This document shows positions 1 to 5,473 of a stretch of DNA of 6,893 nt, in pieces. Position 1 is the first letter of the stretch, and the number at the start of each line of letters is the position of its first letter. A model generated the notes under the pieces. That model saw nothing but the letters and a program-made list of their open reading frames with translations. It was not told the origin of the DNA and made no database searches. The stretch is from Gammaproteobacteria bacterium (GTDB taxonomy: Bacteria; Pseudomonadota; Gammaproteobacteria; Pseudomonadales; Pseudomonadaceae), in the NCBI GenBank assembly GCA_012513235.1, contig JAAZCO010000362.1, forward strand, positions 1 through 6,893. Direction: 5' to 3'. The translations under genes were made by a program, and so were the position numbers.

Positions 1-261
1 ATCGAAGCAGTATTGAAAGCATCTGAAATCAGCCGTGACCGTGTAGAAGATGCACGTAACGTTCTGAAAGAAGGCGACGAAGTTGAAGCGAAAATCATCA
101 ACATCGATCGTAAGTCTCGCGTCATTAACTTGTCTATCAAGTCTAAAGACGTTGAAGATGACAAAGATGCAATCAAAGAATTGCGTAAGCAAGAAACAGA
201 AGCAGCAGGTCCTACCACTTTAGGTGATTTGATCCGCGCCGCTCAAGAGAACAAGAACTAA
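1..261 (+). CDS. rpsA: 30S ribosomal protein S1, C-terminal fragment (5' end outside window)
   Basis: The reading frame is open from base 1 and gives the last 86 residues of ribosomal protein S1, which binds mRNA on the 30S subunit and helps initiation on structured or weak-SD messages. The visible part holds the second half of the last S1 (OB-fold) repeat: an EGDEVEAKIINID strand pair followed by SRVINLSIKSKD. An acidic and basic linker (VEDDKDAIKELRKQE) and the conserved tail GPTTLGDLIRAAQENKN come next. Full-length S1 is about 560 residues, so roughly 85% lies upstream. Wording of the tail is very close to Pseudomonas RpsA as I recall it. The gene ends in TAA and is followed 17 bases later by a strong terminator hairpin. 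In many gammaproteobacteria ihfB follows rpsA; here the next gene is on the opposite strand and is unrelated. Confidence 0.97.
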   Translation: MEAVLKASEISRDRVEDARNVLKEGDEVEAKIINIDRKSRVINLSIKSKDVEDDKDAIKELRKQETEAAGPTTLGDLIRAAQENKN

Positions 262-278
262 TCAGTTCCTTGTGATCT

Positions 279-307
279 AAAAAGGGTGACTTCGGTCACC
301 CTTTTTT
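279..307 (+). terminator. Rho-independent terminator of rpsA, possibly bidirectional
   Basis: A GGGTGAC stem (284-290) pairs perfectly with GTCACCC (295-301) around a TTCG loop closed by C-G, the very stable cUUCGg tetraloop. It is followed by six T (302-307) and preceded by five A (279-283). The A-run becomes a T-run on the minus strand, so the same hairpin could also end transcripts of the convergent methyltransferase gene that stops at 368. Confidence 0.93.
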
Positions 308-367
308 ATATCTCCATTTAAGCTTTAGCAGTCATTTGATTGTCGTTATTAGCGATACGACTTTAAA

Positions 368-1066
368 TTAATGCCGATTATAAATCAGTAAGCGACCACG
401 GTATCGCTCATCTTCAAACGTACCTTCGGTTATAACATCGTCTGAGCTTAGCTCAAAACCCAGAGACTGCATCTTGCGATTAAATGCAGGACGATAGCCG
501 CGATTGGGATCTACAATCCACACTTCAGCTTGCTCAGCTGCGTGTAAATTGACAAAGCGTCCGAGTGCCGTTGGCATGTCGGGCTCATATAGCAAATCGC
601 TACCAATAATTAAATCATATTTCTCGTGCAGCAATTCTGCACCAGTATCATCAATCGATGGCGTTGGATGCTCACCCCACTGACCATGACGAAATGGTAG
701 TTTAGGTAAGTTATTCAACTTGAGGTTATTTTGTAAAAATTTCTTAGCTTTAGGATGGCGGTCTGAAGCTGTGATATTGGCGCCGCGGCGGTGAGCGACC
801 AAGCTTGCTAATGCTAGACCACAGCCAATCTCTAGTATTTTTTCATCTGTATTAATAGGGCGTAAAGCTAAAGCGCTAGCTAAGTGGATACTCGAAGGCC
901 ATAGCATGCCAAATAAAGACCATGATGCAGAACAAATACCCAGTCTCGATGCTGCGCCTTGCGGGTCATAAAATTGTTGTCTATCGCGCAAAGAGCGGAT
1001 AACAAGATCTTTTACACCAGCGATCTCAATAGTTTGTGTTTTCGTGTGATAATGCGTCGTACTCAT
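368..1066 (-). CDS. Class I SAM-dependent methyltransferase (METTL21/Methyltransf_16-like)
   Basis: The 232-residue product looks like a cytosolic seven-beta-strand methyltransferase that uses S-adenosylmethionine. Motif I is ILEIGCGLALASLV (about residues 77-90). An acidic residue that probably contacts the SAM ribose follows in ASDRHP (D102), and the post-II motif is YDLIIGSDLLYEPDMP (about 150-165). The DLLYE stretch and the preceding GQWG resemble the Methyltransf_16 lysine methyltransferase group, but the substrate cannot be told from sequence. I chose the ATG at 1066 because the product then begins MSTTHYHTKT, which matches how I recall Pseudomonas homologues starting. An in-frame ATG at 1096 would add ten residues (MLEAFSYVEF). 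Neither start has a clear SD. The gene is divergent from the glutaredoxin-like gene and convergent with rpsA. Confidence 0.87.
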   Translation of the reverse strand: MSTTHYHTKTQTIEIAGVKDLVIRSLRDRQQFYDPQGAASRLGICSASWSLFGMLWPSSIHLASALALRPINTDEKILEIGCGLALASLVAHRRGANITASDRHPKAKKFLQNNLKLNNLPKLPFRHGQWGEHPTPSIDDTGAELLHEKYDLIIGSDLLYEPDMPTALGRFVNLHAAEQAEVWIVDPNRGYRPAFNRKMQSLGFELSSDDVITEGTFEDERYRGRLLIYNRH

Positions 1067-1177
1067 GAATTCAACATATGAAAAAGCCTCTAACATAATG
1101 ACTCAATGAGTATGGCACAAACAAATCAATTATTCATATATCGCTACATGGCAGCATAATACTGACTTTTAATGAGT

Positions 1178-1206
1178 TTTAGCTGCACTTTGTCGTACAT
1201 TATACT
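1178..1206 (+). promoter_or_regulatory. Candidate promoter of the glutaredoxin-like gene
   Basis: A good -10 element TATACT (1201-1206) lies 15 bases before the ATG, with a poor -35 TTTAGC (1178-1183) at 17-base spacing. The expected leader would be very short, under ten bases, and no strong SD is present. Weak evidence. Confidence 0.3.
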
Positions 1207-1221
1207 GGTGGGTCAAGCTAT

Positions 1222-1458
1222 ATGCATATCCAATGTGAGTTGTTTGGCACTTTAGGTTGCCATTTATGCGGGGAAGCGGAACTGCTATTGCAGCCCTTTG
1301 TTGCGCAAGGATTAGTCGTCGAACTACGAGATATTATCGATTCACCACAGTGGCTGGAGCGTTACGCATTAACTATTCCAGTTTTGCGTCGCACTGATAA
1401 TGCTCGTGAGTTGAACTGGCCTTTTACCGCTGACGAGGTGTATCAGTTTTTAGCTTAG
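1222..1458 (+). CDS. Glutaredoxin-like thiol redox protein (DUF836/PF05768 type)
   Basis: A 78-residue single-domain protein with a thioredoxin-like fold signature. It has an N-terminal strand (QCELFGT), a C13-H-L-C16 redox motif in GCHLCGEAE at the start of helix 1, and the cis-proline loop TIPVL (P53). The C-terminal helix is TADEVYQFLA. Length and layout match the small glutaredoxin-like proteins of PF05768 found in proteobacteria, whose partners are mostly unknown. A cytosolic dithiol oxidoreductase role is inferred from the CxxC. The gene is divergent from the methyltransferase gene. Its 3' end overlaps the convergent cyclase gene by 35 bases, so the WPFTADEVYQFLA end is antisense to the cyclase C-terminus. 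No terminator is visible after its TAG stop. Confidence 0.88.
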   Translation: MHIQCELFGTLGCHLCGEAELLLQPFVAQGLVVELRDIIDSPQWLERYALTIPVLRRTDNARELNWPFTADEVYQFLA

Positions 1459-2842
1459 CTTTTTCATAATCAAAGTACACGCTGGCATGTTTAAGTGCGT
1501 ATTCAATCTGTTTCCCGTCTTTGCTTTGAATGCTATTGGTATCCAGCAGCATAGAAAAACCCGGTAACTCATACTCAATATAGCGATCACTGCAACCTAA
1601 AGTGGTACGAAAATCAACCACTTCAAACACTTCGATTGGCCGCGAAAAGCCTTTCATAGTGATCTCGCCCTTTGTTTGCGCTTTAATTATATCTCTGGTC
1701 AGCCAATAGGTTTCATTCGAAATCAGTATTTGTCCTGGCTGGGCAGAGCTCTCTAGGCGGCTGGCTAAATTCACTTCTTGGCCAATAATGGTGTAATCCA
1801 TACGCGCATCAGAGCCAAAATTGCCGACCGTACAATACCCTGTATTAATCCCCATCCGTATTTCTAGGGGGTTGGTAATACCTTGTGCGCGCCATTGACG
1901 CTGTAATACTTTCATATGCTCGCGCATAGCCAAAGCCATAGACACCGCTGCTTGAGCATCCTTTTTAGTACCGTTACTGGATAGATCACCAAAGAAAATC
2001 ATAATGCTATCGCCAATAAATTTATCGATAATGGCACCATGCTCTAAAGCGATTTTAGACATTTCATTGAGATAGTTATTCAACAGATCTGTCAGCGCTT
2101 CAGCTTCAAGCTCTTCGGCTAACATGGTAAAGCCTTTGATATCAGAAAAGAAAACGGTAAGTTTTTTACGCTGGTTGGCAATCTTAGCAGGGCGCTTGCC
2201 TGTCAATATGGTTTCACACAATTGTGGTGATAGGTACTTGGTCAGATCTTCGACCAGACTTTGATATTTTTTTTGCTCTAACTGAACCTTGCGCTGCGCT
2301 TTAGCCAACTTAACGCCCTGAAAATATACAAAGTAGGATGTTAAACAAATAAACACAGCGGTAATAACTACGCTAACTAGATTGACCAGAAAGGGTGTCT
2401 CAAAGATTATAGGCGGCTTAAACTCGAGCCAAAGCCCTGCTGTCAGCGCCAGCACACCTGCAAAAATGGGTAGCATCAGGCGAAGACCACCGGTAATCAG
2501 GGTGATAAAGCTAATAATCAATAAGCCTAATAAACTCGGTATGAGTGGAAAGCCTAACAAGGCGGCAATACACACAGTATGTATGGCGTCAGCCGATACT
2601 TTGATCACATAAAAAACACGCAGATGCCGATCATCCACATAACGTGCTAGTAAATGCACAGCCTGCGGATAAAGTAATGCGTAAGGAATCAGCCAAAATA
2701 AGCTATTTGGAATCATCTGCGTATATATACCGCTGGCAACAACCGCAGCGATAAATAAATACCCGATGATACGTAAAAAGTATTCTTGCAGTTTAATTCT
2801 GCTTGAGATGTGCAGTGTTGTTTTTTTTGCGTACATATCCAT
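1424..2842 (-). CDS. cyaB: Membrane-bound class III adenylate cyclase with MASE2 domain (CyaB type)
   Basis: This 472-residue protein converts ATP to cAMP and pyrophosphate. Residues about 22-174 form five or six hydrophobic helices typical of the MASE2 sensor domain. A short basic/Gln-rich linker (about 176-200) leads to a CHD cyclase domain (about 225-410). Both metal-binding aspartates are present: D234 in FFSDIKGFT and D278 in DKFIGDSIMIFFG. K274 is the expected adenine-selecting lysine, and the VNLASRLES motif holds N358 and R362. T351 in MDYTIIG stands where class IIIa enzymes have Asp, so this is class IIIb-like. P. aeruginosa CyaB has the same layout and similar length, and feeds the cAMP receptor Vfr. 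The 60-residue tail after the cyclase core (YIEYELPGFSMLLD) has no function I know. Start is the ATG at 2842; an in-frame ATG at 2836 is also possible. An A8 run covers codons 5-8. Confidence 0.93.
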   Translation of the reverse strand: MDMYAKKTTLHISSRIKLQEYFLRIIGYLFIAAVVASGIYTQMIPNSLFWLIPYALLYPQAVHLLARYVDDRHLRVFYVIKVSADAIHTVCIAALLGFPLIPSLLGLLIISFITLITGGLRLMLPIFAGVLALTAGLWLEFKPPIIFETPFLVNLVSVVITAVFICLTSYFVYFQGVKLAKAQRKVQLEQKKYQSLVEDLTKYLSPQLCETILTGKRPAKIANQRKKLTVFFSDIKGFTMLAEELEAEALTDLLNNYLNEMSKIALEHGAIIDKFIGDSIMIFFGDLSSNGTKKDAQAAVSMALAMREHMKVLQRQWRAQGITNPLEIRMGINTGYCTVGNFGSDARMDYTIIGQEVNLASRLESSAQPGQILISNETYWLTRDIIKAQTKGEITMKGFSRPIEVFEVVDFRTTLGCSDRYIEYELPGFSMLLDTNSIQSKDGKQIEYALKHASVYFDYEKAKLKTDTPRQR

Positions 2843-2878
2843 TAATTTAAATATCCATATCGCAATTAATTTTTTATA

Positions 2879-2907
2879 ATTATAAGGTTACTGCTGCTCA
2901 AATATAA
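2879..2907 (-). promoter_or_regulatory. Candidate cyaB promoter
   Basis: On the minus strand a perfect TATAAT (2884-2879) follows a weak -35 TTATAT (2907-2902) at 17-base spacing. The -10 lies about 37 bases before the cyaB ATG. The surrounding sequence is very AT-rich, so a chance match is possible. I saw no convincing CRP/Vfr palindrome nearby. Confidence 0.4.
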
Positions 2908-3012
2908 TCAACATAAGTAGCATAGCGTACGGCTGCAACAGGGTAAGCGGACAGCAGCAGAATATTTTTAAAAAACAATAAAATCATAGTACCTTGTTTT
3001 TTCAAGTAGCGC

Positions 3013-3018
3013 TAAAAT
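3013..3018 (+). promoter_or_regulatory. Candidate -10 element of the ykgJ-like gene
   Basis: TAAAAT matches the -10 consensus at five of six positions and lies 45 bases before the ATG. No good -35 is found at 16-18 bases; TTGTTT (2994-2999) is only 13 bases away. Initiation near 3025 would place the GC-rich hairpin at the very 5' end of the message. Confidence 0.3.
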
Positions 3019-3027
3019 ACTGCCGCG

Positions 3028-3041
3028 CCGGCCTGGGCCGG
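3028..3041 (+). other. GC-rich hairpin in the ykgJ-like leader
   Basis: CCGGCC (3028-3033) and GGCCGG (3036-3041) are perfect inverted repeats separated by TG. They fold as a five-bp CCGGC/GCCGG stem with a four-base loop. The sequence stands out as an all-GC island in an AT-rich intergenic region, 22 bases before the start codon. No T-run follows, so it is not a terminator; it could stabilise the 5' end or act as an operator. Confidence 0.45.
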
Positions 3042-3063
3042 TATCTTATGGTCAATACCTATC

Positions 3064-3435
3064 ATGTCAGACCGCAATCCTTGCTTAACCTGTGGCGCAT
3101 GCTGCGCTTACTTTCGAGTGTCTTTTTTCTGGGGCGAATGCCAATCGGCAGGGGGAACTGTACCTGATGATGCAGTAGTGCCGATTAACTCAACCTTTGT
3201 TGCCATGATTGGTACCGACCGTAAACCTGCACGCTGTACTGCGTTGCTAGGCAGTGTTGGCGAAGCCACGCGTTGCTCTATGTATGAACAACGCTCATCA
3301 AGTTGCCAAGAGTTTCAAGCCTCATGGGAAGGTGGTGTACATAACGCTCACTGCGATGCAGCCCGCGCTGCACACGGCCTCGATCCTATAGAGCCTCCTG
3401 TGCTACCGCATATTCAGCCTGAGCGTGTCGCTTAA
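3064..3435 (+). CDS. YkgJ-family cysteine-cluster protein (UPF0153)
   Basis: The 123-residue product carries the family's N-terminal cluster C7-x2-C10-x2-C13-C14 in PCLTCGACC. C26 follows, then the second half of the signature: RCTAL (C58), C71-SMYEQR-SSS-C81-QEF and a final C97. This layout (CxxCGxCC, then C, then CxxYxxR...C..F) is that of the YkgJ/UPF0153 proteins, thought to bind zinc or an iron-sulfur cluster; no reaction is established that I know of. There is no signal peptide or membrane segment, so it is probably cytosolic. The ATG at 3064 is the only reasonable start because it lies six codons before the first cysteine, although its SD is weak. The next gene is in the same direction but has its own promoter-like signals and a 104-base gap with an inverted repeat. 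Confidence 0.9.
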   Translation: MSDRNPCLTCGACCAYFRVSFFWGECQSAGGTVPDDAVVPINSTFVAMIGTDRKPARCTALLGSVGEATRCSMYEQRSSSCQEFQASWEGGVHNAHCDAARAAHGLDPIEPPVLPHIQPERVA

Positions 3436-3460
3436 TGTATAGGCAGTAAGTATCGCCAAC

Positions 3461-3497
3461 AAAGCTATAACCTACTGTTTTGGTTGGTTATAGCTTT
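3461..3497 (+). terminator. 12-bp perfect inverted repeat between ykgJ-like and nitroreductase genes
   Basis: AAAGCTATAACC (3461-3472) pairs perfectly with GGTTATAGCTTT (3486-3497) around a 13-base loop. It lies 26 bases after the ykgJ-like stop, so a terminator is the simplest reading. However, only three T end the stem and AAAA follows, so the U-tract is poor. The right arm overlaps the candidate -35 of the next gene, which makes an operator a real alternative. Confidence 0.55.
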
Positions 3498-3512
3498 AAA
3501 ATTGTTTATGAT
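3484..3512 (+). promoter_or_regulatory. Candidate promoter of the nitroreductase gene
   Basis: TTGGTT (3484-3489) and TATGAT (3507-3512) are spaced by exactly 17 bases. Initiation near 3519 would leave about 20 bases of leader containing the strong SD. The -35 lies inside the right arm of the inverted repeat. A TATAAT at 3520-3525 is too close to the SD to be the -10. Confidence 0.45.
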
Positions 3513-3526
3513 ACTTTTTTATAATG

Positions 3527-3532
3527 AAGGAG
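3527..3532 (+). promoter_or_regulatory. Strong ribosome binding site deciding a GTG start
   Basis: AAGGAG lies seven bases before the GTG at 3540. It is the best SD on the plus strand of the window, and it supports the GTG start of the nitroreductase. Confidence 0.85.
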
Positions 3533-3539
3533 CGATACA

Positions 3540-4100
3540 GTGGACGCCATTGATCTTTTATTAAAACGTGTCTCGGTACCGCGCTTGCAAGAACCGGCTC
3601 CAAGTGCCCAGCAGCTCGATATTATTTTGCGTGCTGCTTTACGTGCACCTGATCATGGGCAATTACGCCCCTTTCGTTTTTTAACTGTCCAAGGCGATGA
3701 TCGTTATGCATTAGGCGAGGTGTTTGTCGAGGGCTTGTTAAGTGCAACACCTGATGCTGACAGCGCTTTGATTGAAAAAACACGTGCAATGCCATTGCGC
3801 GCACCTTTAGTGTTAGTCGTGATTGCCACCATCATAGAGCACGTTAAAGTACCGGCTCACGAACAGTTGATTACTGCAGGCTGTGCGGCGCACGGCGTGT
3901 TACTGGCGGCGCAAGCACAAGGTGTCGGCGCGGTCTGGCGTACGGGCAATGTGGCCGAAATGCCAGCGGTGACTGCTCGGTTAGGCTTGCAAGATAATGA
4001 ACAGGTGGTGGCCTATATGTATTTAGGCACACCTATTAATGCTCTGCGTAATCCGCCGGCAGTTGATCCAGCGCCTTATGTACAGGCGTGGCCGCAGTAA
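3540..4100 (+). CDS. ydjA: FMN-dependent nitroreductase-family protein, YdjA type
   Basis: The 186-residue product aligns from end to end with E. coli YdjA (183 residues) as I remember it. Both begin MDA, and shared blocks are EPAP..QL..ILRAALRAPDH (19-39), the KVP..EQ stretch (103-109), AGCA, GAVWRTG (130-136) and YLGTP (161-165). YdjA-type enzymes are small cytosolic homodimers that bind FMN and use NAD(P)H to reduce nitro compounds in vitro; the natural substrate is not settled. R10 and S12 in LLKRVSVPRL correspond to the phosphate-binding residues of the flavin site. The GTG start is supported by a strong SD at seven-base spacing and by the conserved N-terminus. The stop codon is two bases from that of the convergent sensor kinase gene, with no terminator between. 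Confidence 0.92.
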   Translation: MDAIDLLLKRVSVPRLQEPAPSAQQLDIILRAALRAPDHGQLRPFRFLTVQGDDRYALGEVFVEGLLSATPDADSALIEKTRAMPLRAPLVLVVIATIIEHVKVPAHEQLITAGCAAHGVLLAAQAQGVGAVWRTGNVAEMPAVTARLGLQDNEQVVAYMYLGTPINALRNPPAVDPAPYVQAWPQ

Positions 4101-4102
4101 CA

Positions 4103-5413
4103 TCAATCTGTCAGTGGCAGCTCGACTGTAGCAACAAAACCACCTTCAGTATGATTGCTGAAGGTGAGCCTACCGCCATGCTGCTCGATGGCACGTTTAG
4201 CTATTGCTAAGCCCAAGCCATAACCTTGTTGTACTTGTCCTGGCACGCGAAAAAAGCTTTCGCCCAATTGATCAAGCCACTCATCACTGACACCAGGGCC
4301 ATGATCTCGGATACTCAGCGTAATGCCTGTTGGCTGCTGCTGCACTGTAATCACAATCGCTTGTGTATCAGGATTAAAGCGCAATGCATTACGTAATAAA
4401 TTATCTAAGGCACGCTGTAAAAGCTCTGGCCAACCATTATAAGTACAATTCTCGGCACCGATAATCTCAATAGTTTGCGTGGGTACAAGTAGCACTGCAT
4501 CATCACGTAACTTGTGCAGTAAGTGATCTAGGGCAATGCTTTGTTTGGGAGCTTGCACTTGATCCAAGCGAGCTAAGGTTAGAATTTCATCAATCAAGCT
4601 GTTGAGACGCTCACACTCAAGCTGCAAACGTGGCCATAAGGCTGAACATTGCTCTTCATTGCCACGCTCGGCTAAGGCTAAGGCTATTTGCAGACGCGCC
4701 AAAGGCGAGCGTAACTCATGCGACACATCACGCAACAACTGACGCTGGCTCTTAATTAAGCCCTGTAAGCGTTGACCCATATGGTTAAAATCAGCAGCAA
4801 GTACACCGAGCTCATCGCGGCGCGTGGCCAGTTGGCTGAGTTGATCTTGCTGGTATGTATTTTCACCTAAGTCATGCACTGCATCACGCAAGCGCTGCAA
4901 AGGACGTGTAATAGATAAGGTGAGCAATAAGCTCATCAGACTTAGAATCACTAAGGCGATCGCCAAAGCACTTAATGGGCGCAAACCGTTATTGCGCTGC
5001 CAGGCACCGAGCTCGCTATGAGCAATACGGTAAATAAATAAGTAACTGCGACCTTGGCTGTCCGACACTTCTTGAGTGATACGTCGCCACGGTAAACGCT
5101 GCATATCACGCTTAGCTTCCCACGCCAGTGCGCGTGAAGACAGCTCTTTGCCCAATGGCAGGCCATTGCTGTCAAAGATTTGTGTTTCAATGCGATAACG
5201 ACGCTTTTGTTGATGCAAATAGTATAGCGCAGGCTCGCTAGCTCCTGAGTCATGCAAGCTGAGCCAGGTTGTCGCAAAGTCCTTGAGACCGGGGTGATGA
5301 TTTAAAATCCAATCATCTTGATTAAACAGGCGCACTAATAAATAGGTGAGGGCGCCCATTAATCCTAGGGCTAACCAAAATGCGCCCAGTATTCGCCAAA
5401 ATAATGAACGCAT
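4103..5413 (-). CDS. cpxA: CpxA-like envelope-stress sensor histidine kinase
   Basis: A 436-residue inner-membrane kinase. TM1 spans about residues 5-29, a periplasmic sensor region about 30-145, TM2 about 146-169 and HAMP about 168-219. The H-box is LLRDVSHELRSPLARLQ with phospho-acceptor H232. The ATP-binding domain has the N-box DNLLRNALRFNP (N342), G1 DHGPGV, F-box ESFFRV and G2 GYGLGLAIAK. All kinase residues are intact. The family autophosphorylates His and passes phosphate to the CpxR-type regulator; here that partner is encoded two genes upstream. I chose the ATG at 5413 over one at 5422 because AAGGA (5426-5422) is eight bases before it, whereas the longer start directly abuts the SD and would add only MIR. 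A terminator-like hairpin precedes the SD. The CpxA assignment rests on operon context as much as on sequence. Confidence 0.9.
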   Translation of the reverse strand: MRSLFWRILGAFWLALGLMGALTYLLVRLFNQDDWILNHHPGLKDFATTWLSLHDSGASEPALYYLHQQKRRYRIETQIFDSNGLPLGKELSSRALAWEAKRDMQRLPWRRITQEVSDSQGRSYLFIYRIAHSELGAWQRNNGLRPLSALAIALVILSLMSLLLTLSITRPLQRLRDAVHDLGENTYQQDQLSQLATRRDELGVLAADFNHMGQRLQGLIKSQRQLLRDVSHELRSPLARLQIALALAERGNEEQCSALWPRLQLECERLNSLIDEILTLARLDQVQAPKQSIALDHLLHKLRDDAVLLVPTQTIEIIGAENCTYNGWPELLQRALDNLLRNALRFNPDTQAIVITVQQQPTGITLSIRDHGPGVSDEWLDQLGESFFRVPGQVQQGYGLGLAIAKRAIEQHGGRLTFSNHTEGGFVATVELPLTD

Positions 5414-5421
5414 GCGGATCA

Positions 5422-5426
5422 TCCTT
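5422..5426 (-). promoter_or_regulatory. Ribosome binding site deciding the cpxA start
   Basis: AAGGA on the minus strand lies eight bases before the ATG at 5413. An alternative ATG at 5422 begins with the last base of this SD, which makes it an unlikely start. Confidence 0.7.
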
Positions 5427-5432
5427 ATACAG

Positions 5433-5460
5433 AAAAACGGCTCAAGTCTAAGTTGAGCCG
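5433..5460 (-). terminator. Intra-operon terminator or attenuator between cpxP-like gene and cpxA
   Basis: On the minus strand CGGCTCAA (5460-5453) pairs perfectly with TTGAGCCG (5445-5438) around a seven-base loop CTTAGAC and is followed by five T, then CTG. This is a normal intrinsic terminator layout, 13 bases after the cpxP-like stop and just 6 bases before the cpxA SD. It has no matching T-run on the plus strand. Partial termination would make cpxA less abundant than the two upstream messages. Confidence 0.75.
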
Positions 5461-5473
5461 CTGAGGTCTAGAT

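Noticed and set aside
2382..2612. 76-residue plus-strand open frame inside cyaB
   Set aside because: It is antisense to the MASE2 coding region, has no recognisable domain and no convincing SD.
2843..3063. Possible small RNA or riboswitch in the cyaB/ykgJ-like divergent region
   Set aside because: Apart from the GC-rich hairpin and promoter-like hexamers the stretch is AT-rich with no extended conserved-looking fold.
3520..3525. Perfect TATAAT before the nitroreductase gene
   Set aside because: Only one base separates it from the SD, so initiation from it would remove the ribosome binding site; TATGAT at 3507-3512 fits better.
4972..5277. 101-residue minus-strand open frame overlapping cpxA in another frame
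   Set aside because: It lies within the periplasmic-domain coding region of an intact kinase and shows no domain.
5424..5429. TATAAG as a -10 for a separate cpxA promoter
   Set aside because: It overlaps the SD and would start transcription at or inside the start codon region.
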